38,971 nucleotides of DNA, from positions 1 to 38,971 of the forward strand of contig NZ_JAPDPE010000041.1 of NCBI RefSeq assembly GCF_026283955.1, in the 5' to 3' direction. The stretch is from Dyella silvatica (GTDB taxonomy: Bacteria; Pseudomonadota; Gammaproteobacteria; Xanthomonadales; Rhodanobacteraceae). Positions within the stretch are counted from its first letter, which is position 1, and every line of letters starts with the position of its first letter. The notes under the pieces were generated by a model. The model worked only from the letters and a program-made list of their open reading frames with translations, searched no databases and was not told the DNA's origin. Shown here one piece after another: positions 26,320-33,656 of the stretch. The position numbers were made by a program, and so were the translations under genes.

Positions 26320-27540
26320 ATGGACTCGCTGATCACGGCAGCGGCGCGTGCGCTGGCGGCAGGCGATCCGCTCGGTGCGCTGAATCGCATCGCTTTGCGT
26401 AACGATGCGGCGGCGCTGGCACTTCGCGGTATCGCGATGGCCCAGCTAGGTGATTTTGTTCGAGCGAAAGCGCTTTTGCGAAGTGCGGCGCGCGCGTTCA
26501 GCCCTAAAGAATCGCGGGCCCGTGCGCGTTGCGTGGTTGCCGAGGCTGAGATCGCTCTGGTCTCGCGCGACCTGCGCTGGCCGACGAAGGCGCTGGAGGC
26601 GGCGCGAATCACCCTGGACCAGCACGGCGACCGGGTGAACGCTGCGCATGCGCGATATCTACAGGTTCGGCGGCTGCTGTTGATCGGCCGCCTGGACGAG
26701 GCCGAGCAGGCGCTTGCGCAACTCGACCCGAGCCCTTTTCCAGCCGCATCCAGGGCCGCTCACGAGCTGGTCGTTGCGGGCATCGCTATGCGTCGCGTGC
26801 AGACAACGATCGCGCGGGCGGCGCTGGTTCGTGCCGCCCGCGCCGCGCAACAGGCGGCTATCCCGGCACTCACCGCCGAGGTCGAACAGGCTGCCGCGGT
26901 GTTGAATACCCCCGCGGCACGCCGGATAGCCGGTGGCGAGGAGCGGCCGCTGCTGCTGGAGGAGGTTGAAGCGCTGCTGGCGTCGCCAGCGCTGGTGGTG
27001 GACGCATGTCGTCATGTGGTGCGCGCCAGCGGCACCGTGATCTCGCTGGCCAAGCGACCGGTGCTGTTTGTACTGGCCCGTGCGCTGGGCGAAGCGTGGC
27101 CCGACGATGTGCCGCGCGGCGCCTTGGTCGCACGCGCCTTTCGCGCCAAGTTCGCCGATGAATCGCATCGTGCAAGGCTGCGTGTTGAAATGGGGCGGTT
27201 GCGCAGCATGCTGCGGCCGCTGGCCGAGGTGAGCGCGACGAAGCAGGGGTTTGCCTTGGTGCCGCACGGCACGCGCGAGGTGGTCGTGCTGGCGCGGCCG
27301 GTCGACGAAAAGCATACGGCTGTGCTCGCCTTGCTGGCCGACGGCGAGTCGTGGTCGAGCTCGGCGTTGGCGCTGGCACTCGGGGCAAGCCAGCGTACGG
27401 TACAACGGGCGCTCGACGCGCTTGCGGCGGCCGGCAAGGTGCAGTCATTTGGCGGTGGCCGGGCGCGCTGCTGGATGACCCCGCCGATGCCGGGATTCAC
27501 GACGACCTTGTTACTCCCCACACCGTTGCCGAATGATTAG
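26320..27540 (+). CDS. Putative helix-turn-helix regulator with TPR-like helical N-terminus
   Basis: The 406-residue protein has an Ala-rich helical-repeat region (about 1-200, several A..L..L pairs typical of TPR/SARP-like folds) and a central region with RPVLFVLARALGEAWPDDVPRG. A C-terminal winged helix follows (about 335-390: HTAVLALLADGESWSSSAL ALALGASQRTVQRALDALAAAGKV). This layout is seen in stand-alone transcriptional regulators encoded beside small beta-propeller genes. The gene ends 9 nt before the next start, so the pair is an operon, and it is divergent from DUF899-DUF2182, which it may control. Ligand unknown. Confidence 0.82.
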   Translation: MDSLITAAARALAAGDPLGALNRIALRNDAAALALRGIAMAQLGDFVRAKALLRSAARAFSPKESRARARCVVAEAEIALVSRDLRWPTKALEAARITLDQHGDRVNAAHARYLQVRRLLLIGRLDEAEQALAQLDPSPFPAASRAAHELVVAGIAMRRVQTTIARAALVRAARAAQQAAIPALTAEVEQAAAVLNTPAARRIAGGEERPLLLEEVEALLASPALVVDACRHVVRASGTVISLAKRPVLFVLARALGEAWPDDVPRGALVARAFRAKFADESHRARLRVEMGRLRSMLRPLAEVSATKQGFALVPHGTREVVVLARPVDEKHTAVLALLADGESWSSSALALALGASQRTVQRALDALAAAGKVQSFGGGRARCWMTPPMPGFTTTLLLPTPLPND

Positions 27541-27549
27541 GATGCAGCC

Positions 27550-28182
27550 ATGAAGCGATCAACAGCGCATATCGTCCGTGAATATGGCCCCTTTCCGGGT
27601 GTCGACAGTGTGGGTGGCGTGACCTATGACGGCGAACGGGTCTGGTTTGCCGGCGGCAACAAGCTCAATGCACTCGATCCGGCCAGCGGAGACACCCTGG
27701 GCTCGATCGATGTCGTCGCGCACGCAGGCACCGCCTTCGACGGCCAGCATCTGTTTCAGATCGCCGAGAATCGCATCCAGAAGATCGACCCGAACAGCGG
27801 CCGCGTACTCGCTACCATCCCGGCCCCCGGCGATGGCGGTGACTCGGGTCTGGCCTGGGCCGAAGGGGCGCTGTGGGTCGGGCAATATCGCGAGCGGAAG
27901 ATTCATCAAATCGATCCGCAAACCGGGGCGGTTCTTCGCACCATCGATTCCAACCGCTTCGTCACTGGGGTCACCTGGGTCGATGGCGAACTGTGGCACG
28001 CCACGTGGGAAGGCGACGAAAGCGAGTTGAGGCATATTGACCCGCAAACCGGAGCGGTCATCGAGAAGCTGGCGATGCCCTCTGGCATGGGCGTGTCCGG
28101 TTTGGAGTCCGACGGCGGCGAGCAGTTTTTCTGCGGCGGCGGGCATAGCGGCAAGGTACGCGTCGTCCGTCGTCCCCGGTGA
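27550..28182 (+). CDS. YncE/glutamine-cyclotransferase-like beta-propeller protein
   Basis: The start is ATG 27550. The 210-residue protein has five or six short repeats of the kind GxxLWxGxxxNKIxxIDPxTGxVLxTI (for example KLNALDPASGDTLGSIDVV, RIQKIDPNSGRVLATIPAP, KIHQIDPQTGAVLRTID), typical of a small beta-propeller related to glutaminyl-peptide cyclotransferase and YncE. There is no signal peptide, so it is cytoplasmic, unlike the exported enzyme at 35849-36634. Whether it is an enzyme or a ligand-binding protein is not readable. It is the second gene of an operon with the winged-helix protein. Confidence 0.85.
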   Translation: MKRSTAHIVREYGPFPGVDSVGGVTYDGERVWFAGGNKLNALDPASGDTLGSIDVVAHAGTAFDGQHLFQIAENRIQKIDPNSGRVLATIPAPGDGGDSGLAWAEGALWVGQYRERKIHQIDPQTGAVLRTIDSNRFVTGVTWVDGELWHATWEGDESELRHIDPQTGAVIEKLAMPSGMGVSGLESDGGEQFFCGGGHSGKVRVVRRPR

Positions 28183-28471
28183 GGTGTTGGGTAATCCATC
28201 CGCGCATGGTTGAACATATCTTCCCGGATCCGCTTGCCAGAACTGCTTGGCAGTTGAATACGCTCCAGATAGGGTCGAAGTCCGCAGTCCTAGCCGCCCC
28301 GGCGGTGCCGAACGCGATCAGGACTTTGGCGTTGGTAACCACTGAAGGATTAAAGCCGTCGCTAGCCAAAGGCTCAGATAGATACATCGAGTAGCGCGCG
28401 ACGAGCATTCTGGCAATTGGCCCATCTGGCGTTGCCTTCCCATCCAGCAGATCTAGCTCGATGACCGTGCC
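28183..28471 (-). pseudogene. Remnant of an unidentified gene, no start codon
   Basis: On the minus strand an open frame begins after a TAG near 28492, lacks any usable start for the first 28 codons, and then reads IARMLVARYSMYLSEPLASD and FDPIWSVFNCQAVLASGSGK. The residue mix is protein-like and there is no gene on the other strand here, so it is probably the decayed end of a real gene. It runs on into the antisense of the propeller gene. I recognise no family. Confidence 0.3.
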
Positions 28472-28783
28472 CGGGCGACCTTCAAGCCCCCGCTGATTCT
28501 ACCCGATACCCCCAGTAGCCCGAGACGTCACTGTTCCGATTCACGAAAGTCTCGACGAGAGCATTGGCAATGCTTTTTAGTGCACGCGAACCAGGCATCG
28601 GGGTGATTGCCAATCCTCATCCATTCAAATTCGAAGCGGCCCGCTTTGCGTTGACCGACTGAAGTCGCAGTCGAAAGCGGACATTCGAGAGACCGCGCAC
28701 GGAGCGCCGTTAAAGAGGCTCTTACACGAGACGTATCGATTAATGCCTGGAAGAGGGCCATGGTCTCAAGCAATTAGTCGGGC
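28472..28783. other. Interval with decayed sequence and one palindromic repeat
   Basis: An 81-codon minus-strand frame (28528-28773) runs through the dispersed palindrome and is probably not a gene. A split copy of the palindrome is present: CCGCTTT at 28641-28647 and AAAGCGGACAT at 28674-28684, with a longer centre than the other copies. Nothing else is recognised. Confidence 0.45.
28641..28684 (+). repeat. Dispersed palindrome, copy A (long centre)
   Basis: Arms CCGCTTT and AAAGCGGACAT are separated by 26 nt instead of about 7. It lies about 100 nt 3' of the SMI1/KNR4 gene stop. Confidence 0.55.
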
Positions 28784-29332
28784 CTAGGTTGCCAACCATG
28801 ACTTCTTGATGCCATAGGCTTGAGCGATGCCACGCCATGCGATGGCGTCGGCATGGATGCAGCCCCCGGCTTCGTCAAAGACATAGGCCTTCTGGCGAAA
28901 CAGCTCCGCCATTGCCTCAACGTATGGCTCGTAGTGTGCGGCTACCTGCCTGGTTTTGTCGTCGTTTTCAAGGCAGACCGACACGAGCTCCCCCGACGAA
29001 CAGTCGATACACAATTGAATGTCGCCATTCTCGTCGAGTATGGGAAATTGACTCGATTTCCAGCCCCAGCGGCCAATGCGGTCGGTCAGTGCCTGATAGC
29101 CGCGATAGATGGATACGGCTCGTTCAAGCGGCAGGAACGACATGAATGCGTCGAGATACTCAATGCCGTTGTGCCACTCGTACAGGCAAACAAGAATCTC
29201 CGGCGGCGTCAGCTTGAGATCGGCAAACACCTGTTCAATTGCCTGGCGCGACAGGCCCGGCAGAGCTTCTGGCTCCGAATTGACTGCTAAAACCTCATCG
29301 AACAAATGGCGCAGTGTTTCGAGAGTTTCCAT
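28784..29332 (-). CDS. SMI1/KNR4-like protein, probable orphan immunity protein
   Basis: The start is ATG 29332; the product is 182 residues. The N-terminal and central pattern (LSRQAIEQVFADLKLTPPEILVCLYEWHNG, then FMSFLPLERAVSIYRGYQALTDR, and a following FPILDENGDIQLCIDC) is that of the SMI1/KNR4 (SUKH) superfamily. That superfamily supplies many immunity proteins of contact-dependent and polymorphic toxin systems; a housekeeping member is also possible. It is acidic and soluble with no signal peptide. No toxin gene stands beside it, so it would be an orphan. It is flanked by copies A and B of the palindrome. Confidence 0.8.
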   Translation of the reverse strand: METLETLRHLFDEVLAVNSEPEALPGLSRQAIEQVFADLKLTPPEILVCLYEWHNGIEYLDAFMSFLPLERAVSIYRGYQALTDRIGRWGWKSSQFPILDENGDIQLCIDCSSGELVSVCLENDDKTRQVAAHYEPYVEAMAELFRQKAYVFDEAGGCIHADAIAWRGIAQAYGIKKSWLAT

Positions 29333-29408
29333 AGGTTAGCCCTGGACCGAACGATTGATAGGTGGAGTTGCAGTCGCACCGATTTGCAGAATACTGGACG
29401 TCTGCGCA

Positions 29409-29437
29409 ACGTCCGCTATGGGTCGGAAGCGGACTTT
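29409..29437 (+). repeat. Dispersed palindrome, copy B
   Basis: Arms GTCCGCT (29411-29417) and AGCGGAC (29428-29434) have a 10-nt centre. It lies between the divergent SMI1-like and M23 genes, 5' of both, and is the only array copy not 3' of a gene. The rest of 29333-29638 has a TGATCC/GGATCA tetraloop hairpin at 29504-29519 and no gene. Confidence 0.7.
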
Positions 29438-29638
29438 CCCAGCTTACAACGCGTAGTGACTCGGCATCGATCTTCCCTGAGTGGGTGCCAAGAGACCTAT
29501 GTCTGATCCGGAGGGATCACTAGTATCGTCAAGATCGATCAGCGCTCGATGCTTGGCTCGTCAGTTCAGCCTGAAGGTCGGGTCACTGATTTTCCCGAGG
29601 CGTACCCTGCCTGCGCCGCCCATCATAAGGAAGTGCAA

Positions 29639-30856
29639 ATGCCATTGTGGATTCGCAACCGCGCCGCGCTGCTCGTCATGTCGATTGCCTTAAGCTTCGT
29701 GACAATGGATAGCTATGCGGTCACCCCTATTGGTGAACCCGCTGATGGTTGTATCGCGGCCGGACTCGGCAAGGGAACGAATCCACCACCGACCGAAGCC
29801 GCTCCTGCCTTTCCGCCGCCACAGCTTCAGATACTCACACCCTACGCGCCGACCTACTTCCCCAGCGGAGGGCGGCAGTACCTGATCTATGAGCTGCACA
29901 TTCAGAACCTCTCCGAAGCGTCGATGGATATCATGGGTATCGACGTCATCAATGCGGGTTCGGCGTCCAACGAACGAGTCATCAGCATCCAGCCGCTTGA
30001 GCTGCGCTCCGTGCTGCAGCCGGTGGGCGCAACGCCCCGGCCCAAGGATACGTCGTACGGATACCGTCTTGACGAAGGACGGGCCGTCGTTGCGTTCCTA
30101 TGCATGGCATTCGATGGGAACACCCCACTGCCAACCCGAATCAGCCATCGTGTTTTCCTGTCAAATGCCATCGCCAACGGCCCGGACATTCACGTTGCGC
30201 CAGGCCCATTGCCGGTGCTGTCGGCACCGGTGGCTGGTATGGACTGGACCGCTGCAGATGGCCCCAGCAATGAATCCCATCACCGCCTTGGCCTATTTGT
30301 TGCCAACGGCGCCGCGCAGATTTCGAGGCGTTACGCGATTGACTGGAAGCAGCTCAAGAATGGCTCATCGTTTTCCGGCGATCCCCGTGACGTCCATGCC
30401 TACTATGCCTATGGCCGTGATGTACTGGCCGTTGCCGATGCTGTCGTCGTCGGTGTCAAGGATGGCCTGCCGGACAATATTCCGCGCACGCCCGCGGGAT
30501 TCAATACGGCGGTGCCCATCACCATGGAAACGGTGGCAGGGAACTCCGTCATTCTTGAGCTTGGCCATGGACAGTTTGCCTACTACGCCCATCTCAAGGC
30601 GGGGAGCCTTCGCGTCAAGAAGGGTGATCATGTGAAGCGCGGGCAGTGGCTCGCAAACATCGGCAACTCCGGCGACGCTCGGGAACCGCATCTGCATTTC
30701 CAATTGGAAACCGGCGCCGACATCCTCGATTCGGAGGGCATGCCTTATGTCATCGACCACTACAAGGTAAAGACGGAGCGCGGCTGGGATGAGCGAAGCG
30801 GAGAGCTACCTGTTCGGGGGATGCTTGTGGACTTCGGACAGCCCCAAGCGAAGTAG
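29639..30856 (+). CDS. Exported M23-family (LytM-like) metallopeptidase
   Basis: I start at ATG 29639 because TAAGGAAG lies just upstream and a signal peptide follows at once (MPLWIRNRAALLVMSIALSF...SYA); the frame is open 30 codons further upstream. The product is 405 residues. A beta-rich N-terminal domain (about 60-210) is followed by the M23 domain: AYGRDVLAVADAVVVGVKDG, GHGQFAYYAHLKAGSLRVKKGDHV and EPHLHFQLETG. The HxH of the active site and the YAHL are present; the first zinc-ligand segment (HAYYAYGRD) is atypical for M23, as in a subfamily of these proteins. It probably cleaves peptidoglycan peptides or another periplasmic peptide bond. It is the only + strand gene in this array. Confidence 0.88.
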   Translation: MPLWIRNRAALLVMSIALSFVTMDSYAVTPIGEPADGCIAAGLGKGTNPPPTEAAPAFPPPQLQILTPYAPTYFPSGGRQYLIYELHIQNLSEASMDIMGIDVINAGSASNERVISIQPLELRSVLQPVGATPRPKDTSYGYRLDEGRAVVAFLCMAFDGNTPLPTRISHRVFLSNAIANGPDIHVAPGPLPVLSAPVAGMDWTAADGPSNESHHRLGLFVANGAAQISRRYAIDWKQLKNGSSFSGDPRDVHAYYAYGRDVLAVADAVVVGVKDGLPDNIPRTPAGFNTAVPITMETVAGNSVILELGHGQFAYYAHLKAGSLRVKKGDHVKRGQWLANIGNSGDAREPHLHFQLETGADILDSEGMPYVIDHYKVKTERGWDERSGELPVRGMLVDFGQPQAK

Positions 30857-30904
30857 CTATCGATAGCCGATCTGGGGACATTGCCTGCGGGTCCCTTGCT
30901 GCCG

Positions 30905-30926
30905 TGTCCGCTTTGGGTTGCGGATT
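30905..30926 (+). repeat. Dispersed palindrome, copy C, truncated
   Basis: The left arm TGTCCGC and part of the centre (TTTGGGTT) are present. The right arm is shortened to GCGGATT, where the IS30-like end begins. It is 48 nt after the M23 stop. Confidence 0.55.
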
Positions 30927-31136
30927 CAACCGGTCGTTGCAACATCCCTAGACTGCGGCAGCAGGAGGTGTGTGGCAATGACCCAACGACCGCGGATCCA
31001 TTACACGGAGACCCAGAAGGCGGTGATGTGGGGCTGCTGGCAGCTTGGCGAGTCGTTGCACGAGATCGCCAAGCTGTTTGATCGACACCACTCGTCGGCG
31101 CGCAGGATATCCATGCTAGCCACGGGTTTGGATTGA
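30924..31136 (+). mobile_element. IS30-family insertion sequence remnant (left end)
   Basis: From about 30924 the sequence reads like an IS30-family left end (ATTCAACCGGTCGTTGCAAC), followed by an AGGAGG-type ribosome binding site and a transposase start at 30978. Only the N-terminal 53 codons remain; the rest of the element and its right end are gone. The left boundary falls inside copy C of the dispersed palindrome. Confidence 0.65.
30978..31136 (+). pseudogene. IS30-family transposase, N-terminal fragment
   Basis: The fragment (MTQRPRIHYTETQKAVMWGC, then GESLHEIAKLFDRHHSSARRI) is the N-terminal HTH of IS30-type transposases, in which the usual continuation is a short linker and the DDE catalytic domain. 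After ARRI the frame runs into unrelated sequence and stops at 31134-31136, so the DDE domain is missing and the product is not functional. Confidence 0.8.
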
Positions 31137-31143
31137 TTTTGGC

Positions 31144-31171
31144 ATGTCTGCTTCGGGTCGAAAGCGAGCAT
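31144..31171 (+). repeat. Dispersed palindrome, copy D
   Basis: Arms TGTCTGCTT and AAAGCGAGCA around a CGGGTCG centre. It ends 15 nt after (in gene sense) the stop of the minus-strand gene at 31187. Confidence 0.85.
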
Positions 31172-31186
31172 CAATTGACACAAGAA

Positions 31187-31681
31187 TTATGAGTGCTTCC
31201 TTTTGAGCATTTCGTCGAAGTCGACATAGGGCATGTACAAGGGCCACAGCGGCTCACCCTCAAGCCCACGCGCCGCGAGAATTTCCCTGAGCACGTCCTT
31301 GTGTATCCCGCGTAGATCTTCTTTTGTCAGGGTATTGCTGGAGAGCTGCATGTAGCGCTTCTTGCCGTAACGAATGCCCAGCATAAGCTCCCCCTTTACT
31401 TCCCCACACGACAGCCAACTAATTTCACCAACCGGGACAGTTCTGGCGCCGAACAGCCAGGACCGCGTTATCGAGTGCTCATCCATTTCGACGCGCAAAG
31501 TCAGCTGAAACACTAGGAATGCCGCCAGCAACGTGCCCGTAGCAACAACGACAGCACTCACTGGATACATCCCCTGAATGGCGAGCTTTCTCGCCACCCA
31601 GATAAGCAGACATGTCGCGGGGAGTAGCAATAAGAGCGACAGAAATCGCGAAGAATGTGATGGATGGAAGGTCTTGATCAC
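31187..31681 (-). CDS. Hypothetical two-helix membrane protein with a PH-like soluble domain
   Basis: I start at GTG 31681, because the open frame upstream runs through the repeat copy E. The 164-residue product has two membrane helices near the N-terminus (FLSLLLLLPATCLLIWVA and PVSAVVVATGTLLAAFLVFQL) and then a beta-rich stretch (LRVEMDEHSITRSWLFGARTVPVGEISWLSC) resembling small bacterial PH-like domains, with an acidic/basic C-terminal helix. Function unknown. It lies between copies D and E of the palindrome. Confidence 0.7.
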   Translation of the reverse strand: MIKTFHPSHSSRFLSLLLLLPATCLLIWVARKLAIQGMYPVSAVVVATGTLLAAFLVFQLTLRVEMDEHSITRSWLFGARTVPVGEISWLSCGEVKGELMLGIRYGKKRYMQLSSNTLTKEDLRGIHKDVLREILAARGLEGEPLWPLYMPYVDFDEMLKRKHS

Positions 31682-31724
31682 ATAGCGCCTCAATTTCTCT
31701 CGGTTTCTTCGGGGCTTGGCAAAG

Positions 31725-31751
31725 TGTCCGCTTCGGGTCGAAAGCGGGCCT
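31725..31751 (+). repeat. Dispersed palindrome, copy E
   Basis: TGTCCGCTT, CGGGTCG and AAAGCGGGCC in order, nearly the consensus. It ends 6 nt from the stop of the 31758-32102 gene and 43 nt upstream of the next gene's start. Confidence 0.85.
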
Positions 31752-31757
31752 TCTAAT

Positions 31758-32102
31758 CTACTCTCGATCCCAGCCCGCAAACGGACCATGGAACACAAGA
31801 CCGTCTGTCATGATCCGCAATACTTCATCTTGGGAGGGAAAGTACTTTACGTACTCCGGATAGTTAGCAAGGACGTAGCCGTCCCACCATTGCATGGGAT
31901 CTAGCTGGATCACCTTGCCGTCAAGAAGATCCACAAAAATCAGACCCATATGCCGAAGCAGCTTCGCGGCCTTATCCAACGCAGCTTCATGCGACGCCGC
32001 CCCAACATAGAAGACGACACAGGCACCAAGCCAGCCCTCTGGCATGTCTTGATTTGACCCGCGCTCGACCTTTAGCGGGCACGCCCAAAGCATATTGGTC
32101 AT
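31758..32102 (-). CDS. Small hypothetical protein, immunity-like
   Basis: The start is ATG 32102; the product is 114 residues, acidic, soluble and rich in aromatic residues (VIQLDPMQWWDGYVLANYP, LVFHGPFAGWDRE). I recognise no named family; the size, aromatic content and lack of any signal or active-site motif are like those of small immunity proteins of polymorphic toxins, but this is only resemblance. Its stop is immediately followed by palindrome copy E. Confidence 0.65.
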   Translation of the reverse strand: MTNMLWACPLKVERGSNQDMPEGWLGACVVFYVGAASHEAALDKAAKLLRHMGLIFVDLLDGKVIQLDPMQWWDGYVLANYPEYVKYFPSQDEVLRIMTDGLVFHGPFAGWDRE

Positions 32103-32131
32103 GAATTAGAAGCCCATTTCTGATTTATGGA

Positions 32132-32159
32132 ATGTCTGCTTCGAATCGGAAGCGGGCAC
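32132..32159 (+). repeat. Dispersed palindrome, copy F
   Basis: Arms TGTCTGCTT and GAAGCGGGCA with a CGAATCG centre. It lies 92 nt beyond the DUF1161 gene stop. Confidence 0.8.
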
Positions 32160-32251
32160 TACGGACGGTAAAGCACCGTGCCAAGACAAGATGACGAAGG
32201 CGGAGGTCGTTGAAGCAACTTGATCACCGTCGTTCCCCTTTAGCGCGAAGT

Positions 32252-32551
32252 TCAGCCTCCGGTTTGGCCGGACCAGCCTACGGGTCGATGCGGTGCGCTG
32301 CTTGAGCTGTCATTGCTTACCTTGGACCGCCCTTGGGAGTACACAATGGCTTTATTGCCTTCGCACTGTCCGACCACCTTGCCTTCACTCTTATCTGCCT
32401 GCTCGGCCGCCATCACGTCCAGGCTGTGATGGCTCACGCCGTTCGCCTTGATCTTTGCATCAATACCGGCCTTTACCGCATCGCAAGAGGCATGGGCGAA
32501 TACCGGCAACGCCATCAATACCAAGGCGGCGACAGACATGCGAGCTTTCAT
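32252..32551 (-). CDS. Exported DUF1161 protein
   Basis: The start is ATG 32551 with GGAGTAACT directly upstream. The 99-residue product has a signal peptide (MKARMSVAALVLMALPVFAHA), and the mature part matches DUF1161 (SCDAVKAGIDAKIKANGVS, then GKVVGQCEGNKAIVYSQG, two conserved Cys likely to be disulphide-bonded). The tail after that is Ser/Gly-rich. It is expected in the periplasm; no activity is known. Confidence 0.85.
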   Translation of the reverse strand: MKARMSVAALVLMALPVFAHASCDAVKAGIDAKIKANGVSHHSLDVMAAEQADKSEGKVVGQCEGNKAIVYSQGRSKVSNDSSSSAPHRPVGWSGQTGG

Positions 32552-32633
32552 AGTTACTCCTTGTTGGTCAAACACAGGAACACAAATGACGAGGCATGCT
32601 GGGCCGAGTTGATTACCTACGCCCCTTAGGTCC

Positions 32634-32661
32634 ATGTCTGCTTCGGGTCGAAAGCGGAGAC
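32634..32661 (+). repeat. Dispersed palindrome, copy G
   Basis: TGTCTGCTT, CGGGTCG and AAAGCGGAGAC in order. It is 23 nt from the stop of the 32685-33146 gene. Confidence 0.85.
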
Positions 32662-32684
32662 CTTTCCAGGCTCTACCGCCTAGG

Positions 32685-33146
32685 CTACTGAAGCATGATC
32701 GGCGAGTTCACGTAGAACCCGAAGAAGCGCCACTGGCCTTCAATTTGAACCAGCCGAATATTGAAGTCAGCATGCCCGTTTTCGAATTCCCCGGTTTCCG
32801 TGTAGGACGCGCTGACCACCTTGCCACTACCGGTATTGACCGACACCAGCGACTGACCCTTTGGCTCGCTCAAACTTTTCAGAGGGCCGAGCTTGGCGAG
32901 CTTTGCGAACAGTCGATCAACTTGATCCGGATCCTTGCCCAGAATCTCCCTCAGCTGCGGTGAGGCGCGCTTCAGAAGCTCGTCTTTCGACCAGGTCGCA
33001 ACAACCGGTTTCACGTTGGCCTCGACATAGGTCTTGCTGGACGCGTCGAGGCGATTGCCTTGATAGGCGACGATACCCACCATCACGGCGATGATCAGGA
33101 TCAGCAGCAGAAAGATCCCACCAAGGATCTGAAAGAACTTCTTCAC
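32685..33146 (-). CDS. Hypothetical membrane-anchored protein
   Basis: I start at GTG 33146, which has AAGGGGA upstream; the alternative start at 33209 would run through the repeat copy H. The 153-residue protein has one N-terminal membrane helix (FFQILGGIFLLLILIIAVMVGIVAY) and a periplasmic domain that ends in strands (ASYTETGEFENGHADFNIRL, then WRFFGFYVNSP), like small NTF2/DUF4864-type folds. Function unknown. It is in the palindrome array between copies G and H. Confidence 0.75.
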   Translation of the reverse strand: MKKFFQILGGIFLLLILIIAVMVGIVAYQGNRLDASSKTYVEANVKPVVATWSKDELLKRASPQLREILGKDPDQVDRLFAKLAKLGPLKSLSEPKGQSLVSVNTGSGKVVSASYTETGEFENGHADFNIRLVQIEGQWRFFGFYVNSPIMLQ

Positions 33147-33207
33147 ATTTTTCCCCTTATCGGCACAGAAAAGTGCACCGAGTAATGTTAACTGCTGGAG
33201 GCCGGCC

Positions 33208-33235
33208 ATGGCGGTTCCAGGTTGAAAACGAACAC
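33208..33235 (+). repeat. Dispersed palindrome, copy H, degenerate
   Basis: ATGGCGGTTCC, AGG and TTGAAAACGAACAC align with the consensus at about two-thirds of positions. It ends 1 nt from the stop of the 33237-33656 gene. Confidence 0.55.
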
Positions 33236-33236
33236 T

Positions 33237-33656
33237 TCAATGGATCAAAGATTTGATCGGTTCTCGCTCGAAGTACAAGGCAGTCGCGCTAACTTTGAAC
33301 AAATACCATGCCGTCGCAGCGACCATGAGTGCTCCGGCCAGGCTGAGCAATGGATTTCCGAGAAACGGATAGGGCGCAACAAGGGCAACGGTTAGAAAGC
33401 CAAGGTAAAGCAGCCGCGCTCGCTTCGACTTCATAAGAAGCGCCGCACCGGACACTAGGCCCAGTAGCCCGAGAAGTGACGCAAATGGTCCAGCACCACT
33501 GCTCCACCATTCCGCTTGGGAAACGGGATGGCCTTCTATGGCGAAGGAGTCGTTCGGTACGACGGACACGATGACGAAGATCGTGCAAGCCAGGGCATGG
33601 GCAGTCATGAACCTAAGCAGTTTTGGCATCGCCCAAAATTTGCCCACACGTAGCAT
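33237..33656 (-). CDS. Hypothetical small membrane protein
   Basis: The likely start is ATG 33656 (MLRVGKFWAMPKLLRFM), with ATG 33629 and 33608 as alternatives; the frame is open up to 33911 but that part has no clear start site. The roughly 139-residue protein has four hydrophobic segments (ACTIFVIVSVVP, PFASLLGLLGLVSGAALL, LLYLGFLTVALVAPYPFLG, PLLSLAGALMVAATAWYLF). No family recognised. It is the last gene of the array. Confidence 0.65.
   Translation of the reverse strand: MLRVGKFWAMPKLLRFMTAHALACTIFVIVSVVPNDSFAIEGHPVSQAEWWSSGAGPFASLLGLLGLVSGAALLMKSKRARLLYLGFLTVALVAPYPFLGNPLLSLAGALMVAATAWYLFKVSATALYFEREPIKSLIH

Noticed and set aside
28508-28525. CCCAGTAGCCCGAGA shared with 33465-33480
   Set aside because: A single ~15-nt match is expected by chance in a window this size; the flanks do not align.
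28528-28773. 81-codon minus-strand ORF
   Set aside because: It runs through palindrome copy A and has no family features or good start site; likely a chance frame.
28641-33235. Classical integron attC sites
   Set aside because: The palindromes lack the conserved GTTRRRY/RYYYAAC ends, are only ~28 bp, and no integrase is in the window.
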